Assembly (NCBI GenBank): GCA_910577055.1
Contig: CAJTKX010000001.1
Span: forward strand, 1 to 64,000
Origin: an uncultured Christensenella sp.
GTDB taxonomy: Bacteria > Bacillota > Clostridia > Christensenellales > Borkfalkiaceae
DNA length: 64,000 nt
Reading direction: 5' to 3'
Shown: in pieces, positions 14,522-23,405 of the stretch
How the letters are laid out: the number at the start of each line of letters is the position of its first letter
Numbering within the stretch: the first letter of the stretch is position 1
The notes under the pieces: generated by a model
The model's database searches: none
The model's input: the letters and a program-made list of their open reading frames with translations, nothing else
What the model was told of the DNA's origin: nothing
Made by a program: the position numbers and the translations under genes

Positions 14522-15652
14522 ATGCGTATGCGCACTAACTGCGTCGCAATTTTGGATATACGCTCGGCAGAGATGACCGCCGTCATCGGAGAAAGGGGTG
14601 TAAACGGTACTTTTATAATAAAAAGTAAATACACTTTTTCTTACGACGGTTTTGCCGAGGGTGAGCTTTTGGACGTTGAAAACTTTATTTCAACCGTTTG
14701 CGACGTGGTTAAAAGTACATTATCGGGCGGCGGCGGAGTTAAAAGCTTTTACGTCGGCGTTCCGGGCGAGTTTTTAAAGCTTGTTAATGTGGACAAAGTA
14801 TTAAGCTTTCCGTCCGCAAAAAAAATCAATGCCAACGATTGCGCAACCCTTATCGAACATTGTACCCCCCAAGACAGTGAAAAATGGAAAACAGTTCGCC
14901 ACAGTTGTCTTTACTACGTTCTGTCGGACAAGCGTAAGGTCATTGACCCGAGAGGCGCAGTAAGCGACAGCTTGCAAGGCAAATGTTGTTTCTATCAGTG
15001 CAATACTTCTTTTATGGGTTGTGTGATGACGGCTTTTAAAAGATTTAGGGAAATCACTTCGGTCAATTTTATCCCCATCAATTGCGCCGAGGCAATGTAT
15101 CTCGTGGAGCCCGAACTTCGTGACGAATGTGCAGTTTTATTGGATTTCGGTTACATTTCATCAACGTACAGCGTAATTTGCGGTAACGGTCTTTTGTATA
15201 GCGAGTCGTTTTCCGTCGGTATAGGGCACATTGCTTTTTATCTTATGACTGAGCTTGATATTCCTTTCGAGGTGGCGTCTACTTTTCTTTCGACTGTCAA
15301 TTTGAACGCAAAGGAGAAGCTGACAAGTATCGAAGAGTGCATATACGAGGGCACTTCGTATAAATTTTCAACCGCAAAGTTGCGCGATATTATAAGAGAA
15401 GGTCTAGACGGTATTTGCGAAACCGTCGAAGAGTGTAGGCAAAGCTTTTCGGGCAGAAATATAGACGGTAAGCCCTTACTTGTTACGGGCGAGGGAATAA
15501 AGGTCGTAAGAGGAACTGCGGAGCATCTTGCGGGCAGACTGGTTAAAAGCGTAGAAGTAATCGCACCCAAGGTGCCATACTACGATAAACCGCATTTTTC
15601 ATCTGTTTTAAGCCTTTTGGATATGGCTTTGGACGATTCGAATAATTCATAA
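14522..15652 (+). CDS. Divergent FtsA-like protein
   Basis: The gene directly precedes ftsZ, and the 376-residue product follows the FtsA/actin-fold layout: VAILDIRSAEMTAVIGE at the start, an SHS2-like region, then ALLVDIGGG-like LLDFGYISSTYSVI, and VTGEGIKVV. The nucleotide-binding motifs are degraded. The usual D-I-G-T-S/T-K loop reads DIRSAE, and the second phosphate loop (normally D-x-G-G-G-T-T) reads DFGYISST. It is also 30-50 residues shorter than usual FtsA and ends LDMALDDSNNS without an amphipathic membrane helix. It probably still tethers or positions FtsZ but may not bind ATP or membrane in the normal way. A second ATG at 14528 could be the start; the first is preceded by ATGGGG. 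Confidence 0.7.
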   Translation: MRMRTNCVAILDIRSAEMTAVIGERGVNGTFIIKSKYTFSYDGFAEGELLDVENFISTVCDVVKSTLSGGGGVKSFYVGVPGEFLKLVNVDKVLSFPSAKKINANDCATLIEHCTPQDSEKWKTVRHSCLYYVLSDKRKVIDPRGAVSDSLQGKCCFYQCNTSFMGCVMTAFKRFREITSVNFIPINCAEAMYLVEPELRDECAVLLDFGYISSTYSVICGNGLLYSESFSVGIGHIAFYLMTELDIPFEVASTFLSTVNLNAKEKLTSIEECIYEGTSYKFSTAKLRDIIREGLDGICETVEECRQSFSGRNIDGKPLLVTGEGIKVVRGTAEHLAGRLVKSVEVIAPKVPYYDKPHFSSVLSLLDMALDDSNNS

Positions 15653-15671
15653 CCGATTAACGGAGGTTAAT

Positions 15672-16934
15672 ATGTTTAACGATTTACAAGGAATAGGCTC
15701 GAATGGAATTACGGGAAGAGCAAGAATAAAAGTAATAGGGGTAGGCGGCGCGGGTAATAACGCCGTCAATAGAATGTTAGACGCGGGCATAAACAGCGCG
15801 GAATACTACGTTGTGAATACGGACAGTCAAATTCTTACGCTTTCTCCTTGCCAAAATAAAATACAGATAGGCAGCGCGCTTACCAAGGGACTTGGCGCGG
15901 GTGCAGACCCCGAAGTCGGCAGAGCGGCGGCAGAAGAGAGTAAAGAACTTTTAACCGATGCAATAAAAGGTACCGACCTACTGTTTATAACAGCGGGTAT
16001 GGGCGGCGGTACGGGTACGGGAGCCGCGCCCGTAATAGCAAAAATTGCAAGAGATTTGAAAATTTTGACTATTGCCGTAGTAACCGAGCCGTTCAGCTTC
16101 GAGGGCAAAAAACGTATGGAAAATACGGCGAAGGGGCTTGATAACCTTAAAAAGTATGTCGATACCTTAATCGTAATTCCCAACGACAAGATTAAGACCG
16201 TAGTTGCGAAGAACACGCCTATGACGGAAGCGCTTCGCGTTGCCGACGATATTTTAAAGCAGAGTATCAGGGGGCTTACAGAGCTTATAGTCAACCCCTC
16301 GCTTATCAATCTTGACTTTGCGGACGTTAAGACCATACTTAAAGATAAGGGAATTGCCCATCTCGGCGTCGGCGTTGCAAAGGGTGATAACAGAATAATA
16401 GAAGCAGTCCGCGTTGCCGTAAACTGCCCGCTTTTGGAAACGACAATCGAGGGCGCGCGCGGTGTAATTTTGAACGTCGTAGGTGGCAAGGACTTGACCA
16501 TAGATGAGGTTACCGATGCGGCAGAGCTTGTTAAAAGCGTTGTTGACGCGTCGGCAAACATTATATTCGGCGCAAGAATCGACCCCAACGTTCAAGACGA
16601 GGTCGAAATTACCGTCATTGCAACGGGTTTCCCCGGCTATGATACATCGGCGCGCCGTGACGACGAGGTAAGAGGATATGCGGGCAATATCGGATACGAT
16701 GACGGGCTTTACGGCGGCGGTATGCGCAGAATGACCGTTAATGAGCCTTACTATAAGCCCGTTCAACCCGTGCAGCCGATACAGCCTATCCAGCCCGAAA
16801 GACCGCAGTATGTGCAGCCGATTCAACCCGTTCAGCCCAAGGCGGAGGAGATAAATATCGAGCGTCAGCCCGAAAAGAACGTGCCTAAATTTGCACAGCT
16901 TTTAAAGAACTTCGGCAAAAAACGCGACAACTGA
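15672..16934 (+). CDS. ftsZ: Cell division GTPase FtsZ
   Basis: FtsZ polymerises into the Z-ring that recruits the division machinery. The 420-residue protein contains the Rossmann start IKVIGVGGAGNNAVNRM, the tubulin signature GMGGGTGTGAAPV (Gly109 onward) and the T7 loop NLDFADVKTI. The C-terminal linker is a run of VQP/IQP triplets. The conserved tail peptide is modified to VPKFAQLLKNFGKK, compared with the more common pattern ending in FLR. The ribosome binding site is CGGAGG, 20 bases after the ftsA-like stop. The pair forms one operon ended by a strong terminator. Confidence 0.97.
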   Translation: MFNDLQGIGSNGITGRARIKVIGVGGAGNNAVNRMLDAGINSAEYYVVNTDSQILTLSPCQNKIQIGSALTKGLGAGADPEVGRAAAEESKELLTDAIKGTDLLFITAGMGGGTGTGAAPVIAKIARDLKILTIAVVTEPFSFEGKKRMENTAKGLDNLKKYVDTLIVIPNDKIKTVVAKNTPMTEALRVADDILKQSIRGLTELIVNPSLINLDFADVKTILKDKGIAHLGVGVAKGDNRIIEAVRVAVNCPLLETTIEGARGVILNVVGGKDLTIDEVTDAAELVKSVVDASANIIFGARIDPNVQDEVEITVIATGFPGYDTSARRDDEVRGYAGNIGYDDGLYGGGMRRMTVNEPYYKPVQPVQPIQPIQPERPQYVQPIQPVQPKAEEINIERQPEKNVPKFAQLLKNFGKKRDN

Positions 16935-16947
16935 TAAATTAAATATA

Positions 16948-16984
16948 ACGAAAAGGCGCACGGCTAAACCGTGCGCCTTTTCGT
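16948..16984. terminator. Terminator shared by ftsZ and spoVG
   Basis: ACGAAAAGGCGCACGG pairs perfectly with CCGTGCGCCTTTTCGT around a CTAAA loop. The convergent gene spoVG ends at 17018, so the hairpin can serve both strands. Confidence 0.9.
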
Positions 16985-17017
16985 TTACAAATTCAGAGTT
17001 ATTTAACTGACGGAAAA

Positions 17018-17290
17018 CTAATTTTGACTTTTATCAAGTTCATCATAGTAAGCCGTAAGGATTGCTTTTTTCAAAATATCTCGGGTCGCGGTGTCAAGTG
17101 GATGTGCAATATCCTTATACTCGCCATCATTAGTTTTTCTGCTGGGCATAGCAATAAACGCGTCGTTATTGGCTTCGATTATCTTAATATCGTGTACAAC
17201 AAAGCATTTGTCAATCGTTATCGAAGCAACCGCTTTAAGTTTATTGTCCCCCTTGTTAACTAATCTGATTCGTACGTCTGAGATTTCCAT
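17018..17290 (-). CDS. spoVG: SpoVG-family regulator
   Basis: SpoVG is a small nucleic-acid-binding protein widespread in Firmicutes, in sporulating and non-sporulating species alike. The 90-residue product carries MEISDVRIRLV, ITIDKCFVVHDIKII and FIAMPSRKTNDGEYKDIAHP, the family signature. The ATG at 17290 was chosen because AGGTGA lies six bases before it; an in-frame GTG nine bases upstream lacks room for a binding site. It is a single gene on the strand opposite ftsZ and murC. Its presence alone does not prove sporulation. Confidence 0.93.
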   Translation of the reverse strand: MEISDVRIRLVNKGDNKLKAVASITIDKCFVVHDIKIIEANNDAFIAMPSRKTNDGEYKDIAHPLDTATRDILKKAILTAYYDELDKSQN

Positions 17291-17325
17291 AAAAATCACC
17301 TACCAGATATACTTTCATTAAAATC

Positions 17326-17354
17326 ATTGTACAATAAAATATTTATAAATACAA
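17326..17354 (-). promoter_or_regulatory. Promoter of spoVG
   Basis: On the minus strand TTGTAT (17354-17349), a 17-base spacer and TACAAT (17331-17326), 35 bases before the spoVG ATG. It resembles the housekeeping consensus. Confidence 0.6.
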
Positions 17355-17438
17355 CATTTATTTTAAAGTTTTTCTCAAATTTTTTAAAAAAACTACAAAA
17401 TTCGTGCTAATATTCCAAAATTATTAATAAAATTTAAT

Positions 17439-18770
17439 ATGCGGAAAAGTTTTTTGGAGTTTTACGACAGTTTCTATTTTATAGGAATAGGCGGAGTAAG
17501 TATGAGCGGGTTAGCCAAATATATTCTGTCTTGCGGTAAAAAAGTTGGCGGAAGTGATAATTTTTCGGGCATTTATACTGAAGAATTATCAAAGCTCGGT
17601 GCAAAAGTGGAGATAGCGGAAAGTAAGGGTAGCGTTAAGCTTTATGACGTAGTCATCTATACCGACGCCGTAAAAGAAAACGATATTCAGCTCATCGAAG
17701 CGCGAGAGCTTAATAAAACCATACTGTCGCGCGGGCAACTTCTATACGAGGTCAGCCGCGATTTTAAAAAAGTAATAGCGGTTTCGGGCTGCCACGGCAA
17801 AACAACCTGTACGGCGATGCTTGCGCACGTTTTTGCGTGTGCCGGAGCAAAGTTCGGCGTTCATATAGGCGGGCGCGACAAAAGCTTTTTAAACAGCTTT
17901 TACAGCGGCAGAGATTTCTTTATCACCGAAGCGTGCGAATACAAAAAGAACTTCCTTTTATTAAAACCCGATATCGCCGTAATTTTAAATAGCGCGCCAG
18001 ACCATCTTGAATGTTATGGCTCGGTCGAAAATTTGCGTGCGGCGTATACTCATTTTGCGGATAGCGCCGAAATTGCGATTGTTCCTTATGGCGATTTAAA
18101 GGTAGAGGGGCTTACATTCGGTTACGAAAAAAGCGCGCGCTTTTGTGCAAAGCACGTTGTGTGTCGCAACGGTTTTTATAGTTTCACCGTGCTTGACGGA
18201 GACGTTAAGCTTGGCAATATAAGCCTAAACGTTTATGGCAAGCATAACGTATTAAATGCGCTCGCCGTTGTTGCCGCTGCACGATCTGCGGGTATTTCCT
18301 TTGCGCGAATAAAAGAGGGACTTGCCGACTTCACGGGCGTTGAACGGCGCTTTGAAAATATCGGCAAATTTAAAGGCGCCCGCTGCATAGCAGATTACGC
18401 GCATCACCCCGACGAAATAAGCGCAACTCTTTCCGCGGTAAAAAAACTGAATGAGGGGAAATTGTTTGTAATATTTCAGCCGCATACCTATTCAAGAACT
18501 AGGAATCTTTTTCGTGAGTTTGTAAAAGTGCTATCGGGTATAAATAATTTGCTTATTTATCGTACTTTCGCAGCGCGAGAATATTTTGACGATAAGGGCA
18601 GTGCGCTTACTCTTTCCCAAAGCGTGAAAAGGTCGCGCTACGGTGACTGTGCCGCGGATATTATTGAATTTTTGCGTTGCGCGGGGGAGGAGGATACCGT
18701 ACTTTTCCTCGGCGCGGGCGATATTTACGATATTGCAAAATATATAATAAATATGCATAAGAATAAATAA
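17439..18770 (+). CDS. murC: UDP-MurNAc: L-alanine ligase
   Basis: MurC adds the first amino acid, L-alanine, to UDP-MurNAc. The 443-residue protein starts with FYFIGIGGVSMSGLA, has the P-loop GCHGKTT (Gly117-Lys121), the central motif ITEACEYKKNFL and the late motifs GVERRFENIG, IADYAHHPDEI and FQPHTYSRT, all typical of MurC. It stands alone downstream of ftsZ rather than in the main operon. No ribosome binding site precedes the ATG; a TAAAAT at 17428-17433 lies only five bases upstream, so a leaderless message is possible but its -35 box is poor. Confidence 0.94.
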   Translation: MRKSFLEFYDSFYFIGIGGVSMSGLAKYILSCGKKVGGSDNFSGIYTEELSKLGAKVEIAESKGSVKLYDVVIYTDAVKENDIQLIEARELNKTILSRGQLLYEVSRDFKKVIAVSGCHGKTTCTAMLAHVFACAGAKFGVHIGGRDKSFLNSFYSGRDFFITEACEYKKNFLLLKPDIAVILNSAPDHLECYGSVENLRAAYTHFADSAEIAIVPYGDLKVEGLTFGYEKSARFCAKHVVCRNGFYSFTVLDGDVKLGNISLNVYGKHNVLNALAVVAAARSAGISFARIKEGLADFTGVERRFENIGKFKGARCIADYAHHPDEISATLSAVKKLNEGKLFVIFQPHTYSRTRNLFREFVKVLSGINNLLIYRTFAAREYFDDKGSALTLSQSVKRSRYGDCAADIIEFLRCAGEEDTVLFLGAGDIYDIAKYIINMHKNK

Positions 18771-18928
18771 TTATCCAATAGAATTTTATAAATAAAAATC
18801 AACTATTTTAAGCATATTATGGGGTTAATTGTAATTTTTTAATTTTTTAGTGCAAAATTTATTGCGTTAGTATTAAATATTTATTCATTGAAATTCAGCC
18901 TTGAATTTTAATATTCAAACGACCTTTT

Positions 18929-18952
18929 GCGCGCCTGACTTTGGCGCGCTTA
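18929..18952 (+). terminator. Terminator-like hairpin downstream of murC
   Basis: GCGCGCC and GGCGCGC pair around TGACTTT and are followed by TTATTTATATA. The rest of the 299-base gap between murC and ftsK is AT-rich and shows nothing else besides the ftsK promoter. Confidence 0.6.
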
Positions 18953-18990
18953 TTTATATATAAATAAATTTAAATTGTCATTTTATTTTG

Positions 18991-19019
18991 TTGTTATTTT
19001 TTTCTGATTATGTTATAAT
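18991..19019 (+). promoter_or_regulatory. Promoter of the ftsK-recA operon
   Basis: TTGTTA (18991-18996), 17-base spacer, TATAAT (19014-19019). The ftsK GTG lies 50 bases downstream behind CGGAGA. Confidence 0.65.
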
Positions 19020-19069
19020 GAAATGCGAAAATTTATTTTATCGGATTTTTAAAATTCGGAGAACTTACA

Positions 19070-22000
19070 GTGAGTGACAAGAAAAAGAGCAAAAGCGAAA
19101 AAATTTCATATATACTTACAAAAGAAACTATCGGTATGACTTTAATGCTGTTTAGTGTTATCGTCCTTTTGATGCTTTTAAGTTACACGGCAATTTTTGC
19201 GGGCGTAGGTAAGGCAATCTGTACGTTTATGTACGGTACGTTCGGATATGGCTCGCTTTTAATCGTGTTCATTTTGGCGTATCTCGGTGAGTGGCTCGTA
19301 TTCGGCAAAAGGTTAAAAATCGGCTTCAAAAAAACCGTAACTATATGTTTGACTGCTGTTATGCTGTTTTTTCTTTTCCACGCTGTATCTACTAACGGCT
19401 ATCCTATTAACGGCTACGGCGAGTATTTGTCTAATTGCTATATGAACGCTCAGTACGGATATTCGGGTTATACGCTTGGCGGAGCAATATCCGGAATAGT
19501 TGTTTATCCCGTCCTTGCAATGGGCGGGTATATAACGGCGTATGTAATTTTCGGTGTGCTTGCGCTTTTGTGTGGGGCGTTGACGTTTCTTGCTTTTAAA
19601 GGAACAGTTTCCGTGCGCCATATTCGTAAGATCAAAATTAAGGACAGCGAGGTAGAGGAAAGTTACGCCGCTCAACCCGTTGAAGCCGCGCCGGTAAAAA
19701 TCGAATATGCGCCCGAAGTTGTTATTCCTCAGTCGCAACCTTCCGCAGTAGGGCAGTCCAATAATCCGCCCGAAGTCGAAAATAAATTTTCGCAGAAGAA
19801 TTTGGGGCGCAGAATTTTGTTTGAAAGGGGCGAGTTTGACGCAGAAAGTTACAGAAGAAATATGATTTTTAACGAAAATTCCTATTTCAATCACCCCGTA
19901 ACGAGCGAAGCCGACTATTTAAGCAGCTTTACGTCAAATCAAACCGAAAAACCCAAGCAACCGCAAAGTTATACTCAAAGTTATCAGTATGACGTTTATA
20001 ATCAGTCGCCATCAATGCCGACTAATAATGTTGTAGAGGACACGCGTCAGCCCGAGTACGACGCTTACGAAGAACCCGACAACTCTTATCTGAACGAACA
20101 GCCGTTCTACGGCAATTATAACGAACCTTCGCAACCCGAAGAGCCCGAAGAACAATTCCCCATTCAAGAGGAGCAGCCTTATACTCCGCCCGTGAGAGAG
20201 CGCGGCGCGGTAGGTTTTACCGAAAATTATCAAGAACCCGTTCGTGAAGAACCCGAAATCGAAGAAGTAAAAAGCGAACCGACGCCTACCGAAAGTTCCG
20301 CTTACAATTTCCTTAACGACAGCGCGGATAGAAGCGAGAGGGGGAGAGCGGCGCAGCGAAACGAATGCAGCAAAGCGGAACTTTTCGACGACGAGGGAGA
20401 CGACGTAGATATTTTTGCCGTTCGCTCCGATAGAAACACGCTTGAAAGTTCAAGGCTGACAGAGCGCGCCGTTCCGTCAGTTCCTACTGTGCCCGACCGC
20501 GTTGCAAGGAGAACGGAAGAGGTTAAGCGTGTTGAAAAGCCCGCAGAACAACCCGCGCCCGTTCCAGAGGAAAAGCCCAAGCATGTATGGAAGAAGTACG
20601 TTCGCCCTACGCTTGATTTGTTGGATAACTATCCCGAAAATTCTAACGTTAATACGGGCGAAATAGAGGACAACAAGCGTACTATTGTACAAGCCCTCGA
20701 ACGTTACAAAATTTCAAGCGAAGTTGCAAACGTCACTATCGGTCCAGCAATTACCCGATACGACGTAATTATTCAAGATAAAACCAATATTAAGCGTTCC
20801 CTCGGCTACCGCGACGCAATCGCAATGGAGCTTATGAAGGAGAATGTGACGGCATATCTTAACTACTCTAAGGGTGCGCTGTCCATAGAAGTTCCCAACA
20901 ATAAACGCTCGATTGTCGGGCTTAAAACTATGCTTGCAAGCTCGAAATTTATCAACAGCAAGCAAAATTCTTTGACGTTCGCCCTCGGAAAAAATGTGGA
21001 AGGCGAAGTCGTTTGTCCCGATATAACCAAAATGCCGCATTTGCTTGTTGCCGGTACCACGGGCAGCGGTAAAAGTATCTGTCTGAGCGCCCTTCTCGTC
21101 AGCTTGCTGTACAAGTACGGACCCGAAGAATTAAGGCTTATTCTCGTTGACCCCAAACAAGTAGAATTCATTTCTTACGATAAGTTGCCACACCTAATGA
21201 TTAACGAGATAATTTACGACGTGGACAAAGCCATTAAAGCTTTGAATTGGGCAATTAAAGAAATGGAACGCCGCTATACGCTGTTTAAGGATATGACGGA
21301 AAAGGGCGTTGCGACGAAGAACCTCGACGAATATAATGCTCATTTGCCCGAGGGCGAGGAAAAACTGCCGAAAATCGTAATAATTCTTGACGAGTTCGGC
21401 GATTTGATGCTTCAAGCCAAAAAGGACATAGAAAGCAGAATTATAAAGCTTGTTCAAAAAGCCCGCGCTTGCGGAATACATCTTATTTTAGCAACGCAAC
21501 GCCCTTCGGTAGACTGCATTACGGGACTTATAAAGTCCAACTTACCCACGCGTATCGGCTTTAAGGTTAACTCTTTCGACGACGCCCGTACGATTTTCGA
21601 TATCGGCGGCGCGGAGAAGCTGCTCGGCAAGGGCGACGCGTATTTCCGTTCAGCCGAAAGTCCCGACCTTGCGCGTATTCAGTGCTGCTTTGTTGACACC
21701 CACGAGGTGCAAAAAGTTACCGACTTCGTCAAAGCCAACAACGAAACTTACTTCGACCAAAGCGTTTCCGACTTTATTAACACCGTTGAGCAAGAGGAAA
21801 CCGCCAACTCAATGGTCAGCGGCGGCGGTGACGGCGAGGAAAGCGAAACCAAGATTGACGACACGTTTATTAAAGCCCTTAAATACTGCGTAACTTCCAA
21901 CCAAGCTTCCGTTTCTATGATACAGCGGCGTTTCCCCGTCGGGTACATTAAAGCTTGCAAAATTATCGATTGGATGGAAAATATGAACTATGTAACCCCT

Positions 22001-22078
22001 TCCGAGGGGTCAAAACCGAGAAAGGTTTTGCTTTCCAAAGATGAATTCTTCAACATTTACGGAGACGTTGATGATTGA
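19070..22078 (+). CDS. ftsK: DNA translocase FtsK/SpoIIIE
   Basis: This ATP-driven double-stranded DNA pump clears chromosome DNA from the closing septum. The 1002-residue protein has four or five N-terminal membrane helices (to about residue 185). A roughly 330-residue acidic, Pro/Glu/Gln-rich linker follows, then the RecA-like motor with Walker A GTTGSGKS (662-669) and Walker B IILDEFGD (Asp774-Glu775). The C-terminal winged-helix gamma domain (YCVTSNQASVSMIQRRFPVG), which reads orienting sequences in the chromosome, is intact. The GTG start at 19070 follows CGGAGAACTTACA. It leads an operon with rimO, pgsA, cinA, recA and nadE, overlapping rimO by eight bases. Confidence 0.95.
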   Translation: MSDKKKSKSEKISYILTKETIGMTLMLFSVIVLLMLLSYTAIFAGVGKAICTFMYGTFGYGSLLIVFILAYLGEWLVFGKRLKIGFKKTVTICLTAVMLFFLFHAVSTNGYPINGYGEYLSNCYMNAQYGYSGYTLGGAISGIVVYPVLAMGGYITAYVIFGVLALLCGALTFLAFKGTVSVRHIRKIKIKDSEVEESYAAQPVEAAPVKIEYAPEVVIPQSQPSAVGQSNNPPEVENKFSQKNLGRRILFERGEFDAESYRRNMIFNENSYFNHPVTSEADYLSSFTSNQTEKPKQPQSYTQSYQYDVYNQSPSMPTNNVVEDTRQPEYDAYEEPDNSYLNEQPFYGNYNEPSQPEEPEEQFPIQEEQPYTPPVRERGAVGFTENYQEPVREEPEIEEVKSEPTPTESSAYNFLNDSADRSERGRAAQRNECSKAELFDDEGDDVDIFAVRSDRNTLESSRLTERAVPSVPTVPDRVARRTEEVKRVEKPAEQPAPVPEEKPKHVWKKYVRPTLDLLDNYPENSNVNTGEIEDNKRTIVQALERYKISSEVANVTIGPAITRYDVIIQDKTNIKRSLGYRDAIAMELMKENVTAYLNYSKGALSIEVPNNKRSIVGLKTMLASSKFINSKQNSLTFALGKNVEGEVVCPDITKMPHLLVAGTTGSGKSICLSALLVSLLYKYGPEELRLILVDPKQVEFISYDKLPHLMINEIIYDVDKAIKALNWAIKEMERRYTLFKDMTEKGVATKNLDEYNAHLPEGEEKLPKIVIILDEFGDLMLQAKKDIESRIIKLVQKARACGIHLILATQRPSVDCITGLIKSNLPTRIGFKVNSFDDARTIFDIGGAEKLLGKGDAYFRSAESPDLARIQCCFVDTHEVQKVTDFVKANNETYFDQSVSDFINTVEQEETANSMVSGGGDGEESETKIDDTFIKALKYCVTSNQASVSMIQRRFPVGYIKACKIIDWMENMNYVTPSEGSKPRKVLLSKDEFFNIYGDVDD

Positions 22079-23405
22079 TTTTAAATCTAAAAAATTCGGG
22101 ATTATTTCACTCGGCTGCGATAAAAACCGCGTTGATATAGAAAAACTTTTGGCTATAATTAAGGCAAACGGCTGTGAAATAACCGACGACGCTTCGAACG
22201 CGCAAGTGCTGGTTATAAACACATGCGCGTTTTTGAACGACGCGCGCAAGGAAGCGATTGAAACTGTTTTGGAATTTTCGGCTTTAAAAAGCGAACACCT
22301 CGAAAAAATAGTCGTTACGGGCTGTTTGCCTCAAAAATACGCCGACGAAACTTTTGTTGCGTTAACGGAAGCCGATATTTTTCTCGGTACGAACGATTAT
22401 GATAAATTCTTTGACGCGCTTGAAAAATCTTATTCGGGCGAAAGAGTGAATTTCGTCGGCACCGGTTCGCACAGCTTTAACGGCGAAAGAGTAGTAACCA
22501 CGCCCGCACACTACGCCTACCTAAAAATAGCCGACGGCTGCAACAATCATTGCACATATTGTTTAATTCCCAAAATCCGCGGCAAATACGAAAGTTATCC
22601 TACGGATAAACTTTTGCAAGAGGCGGAGGGGCTTGGCGATGTTTCCGAACTCATTTTGGTTGCCCAAGACGTAACGCGCTACGGCATCGATATTTACGGC
22701 AAAAAAAAATTAGTAGAAATTTTAAAAAAGCTGACAACACTTGTCAACATTAATAGTGTAAGATTACTTTACTGTTATCCCGATATGATTGACGACGAGT
22801 TGATTTCGGAAATAAAAAACAACCCTAAAATCGTTAAATATCTCGATATACCTTTACAGCACAGCGAAAATAAGATTTTAAAGCTAATGAACCGTCCCGC
22901 CGGAAGAAGTGAATATCTTTTGCTTTTGGCAAAGTTAAGAAAAGAAATTCCCGATATTGCCGTTCGTTCGACTTTTATAGCGGGCTTTCCGACCGAAACC
23001 GAGGAGGACTTCGAGGACTTAATTGCCTTTTTGAAGGAAACGCGACTCGATAATTGCGGTTTTTTCGCTTACTCGCGTGAGCCGGAAACCGCAGCGTACA
23101 AGCTTAAAGGTCAAATACCTTATTCCGTCAAGAAAAGGCGGGTTAAAAAACTATACGAAGTGCAAAAGGCAATTTCTTTTGAAAAGCTGCGTCGTTTTGT
23201 TGGAAAGAAGATAAAAGTGCTTTGCGACGGAATTGATTACGAAAAGGGTTGTTTTGTCGGTAGGGCGTACTTTCAAGCCCCCGAAATCGACGGAAAAGTT
23301 TACTTTAACGCTTGTTCCGCAGTTCAAGGCGAATATATTGAAGTCGTTATTGATTGCGCGGACGCCTACGATTTGTACGGGCGCACGGAGGATTATTGTT
23401 TATGA
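22071..23405 (+). CDS. rimO: Ribosomal protein S12 methylthiotransferase
   Basis: RimO is a radical-SAM enzyme with two 4Fe-4S clusters that methylthiolates an aspartate of ribosomal protein S12. The 444-residue protein has the N-terminal cluster cysteines (Cys16 in SLGCDKNRVD, then NTCAF and TGCLPQ), the radical-SAM triad Cys157-Cys161-Cys164 (GCNNHCTYC) and a C-terminal TRAM domain. SLGCDKNRVD is typical of RimO; MiaB (encoded at 44130 in this window) has YGCQMN instead. The ATG at 22071 is chosen because GGAG lies six bases upstream; it overlaps the ftsK stop. The stop overlaps the pgsA start as ATGA. Confidence 0.94.
   Translation: MIDFKSKKFGIISLGCDKNRVDIEKLLAIIKANGCEITDDASNAQVLVINTCAFLNDARKEAIETVLEFSALKSEHLEKIVVTGCLPQKYADETFVALTEADIFLGTNDYDKFFDALEKSYSGERVNFVGTGSHSFNGERVVTTPAHYAYLKIADGCNNHCTYCLIPKIRGKYESYPTDKLLQEAEGLGDVSELILVAQDVTRYGIDIYGKKKLVEILKKLTTLVNINSVRLLYCYPDMIDDELISEIKNNPKIVKYLDIPLQHSENKILKLMNRPAGRSEYLLLLAKLRKEIPDIAVRSTFIAGFPTETEEDFEDLIAFLKETRLDNCGFFAYSREPETAAYKLKGQIPYSVKKRRVKKLYEVQKAISFEKLRRFVGKKIKVLCDGIDYEKGCFVGRAYFQAPEIDGKVYFNACSAVQGEYIEVVIDCADAYDLYGRTEDYCL

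Noticed and set aside
15827..16588. Long antisense open frame over ftsZ
   Set aside because: It is a shadow of the ftsZ codons, without binding site or domain.
16760..16840. Tandem repeat or recombination hot spot near the end of ftsZ
   Set aside because: The repeats are VQP/IQP codons of the FtsZ linker and are explained by the protein.
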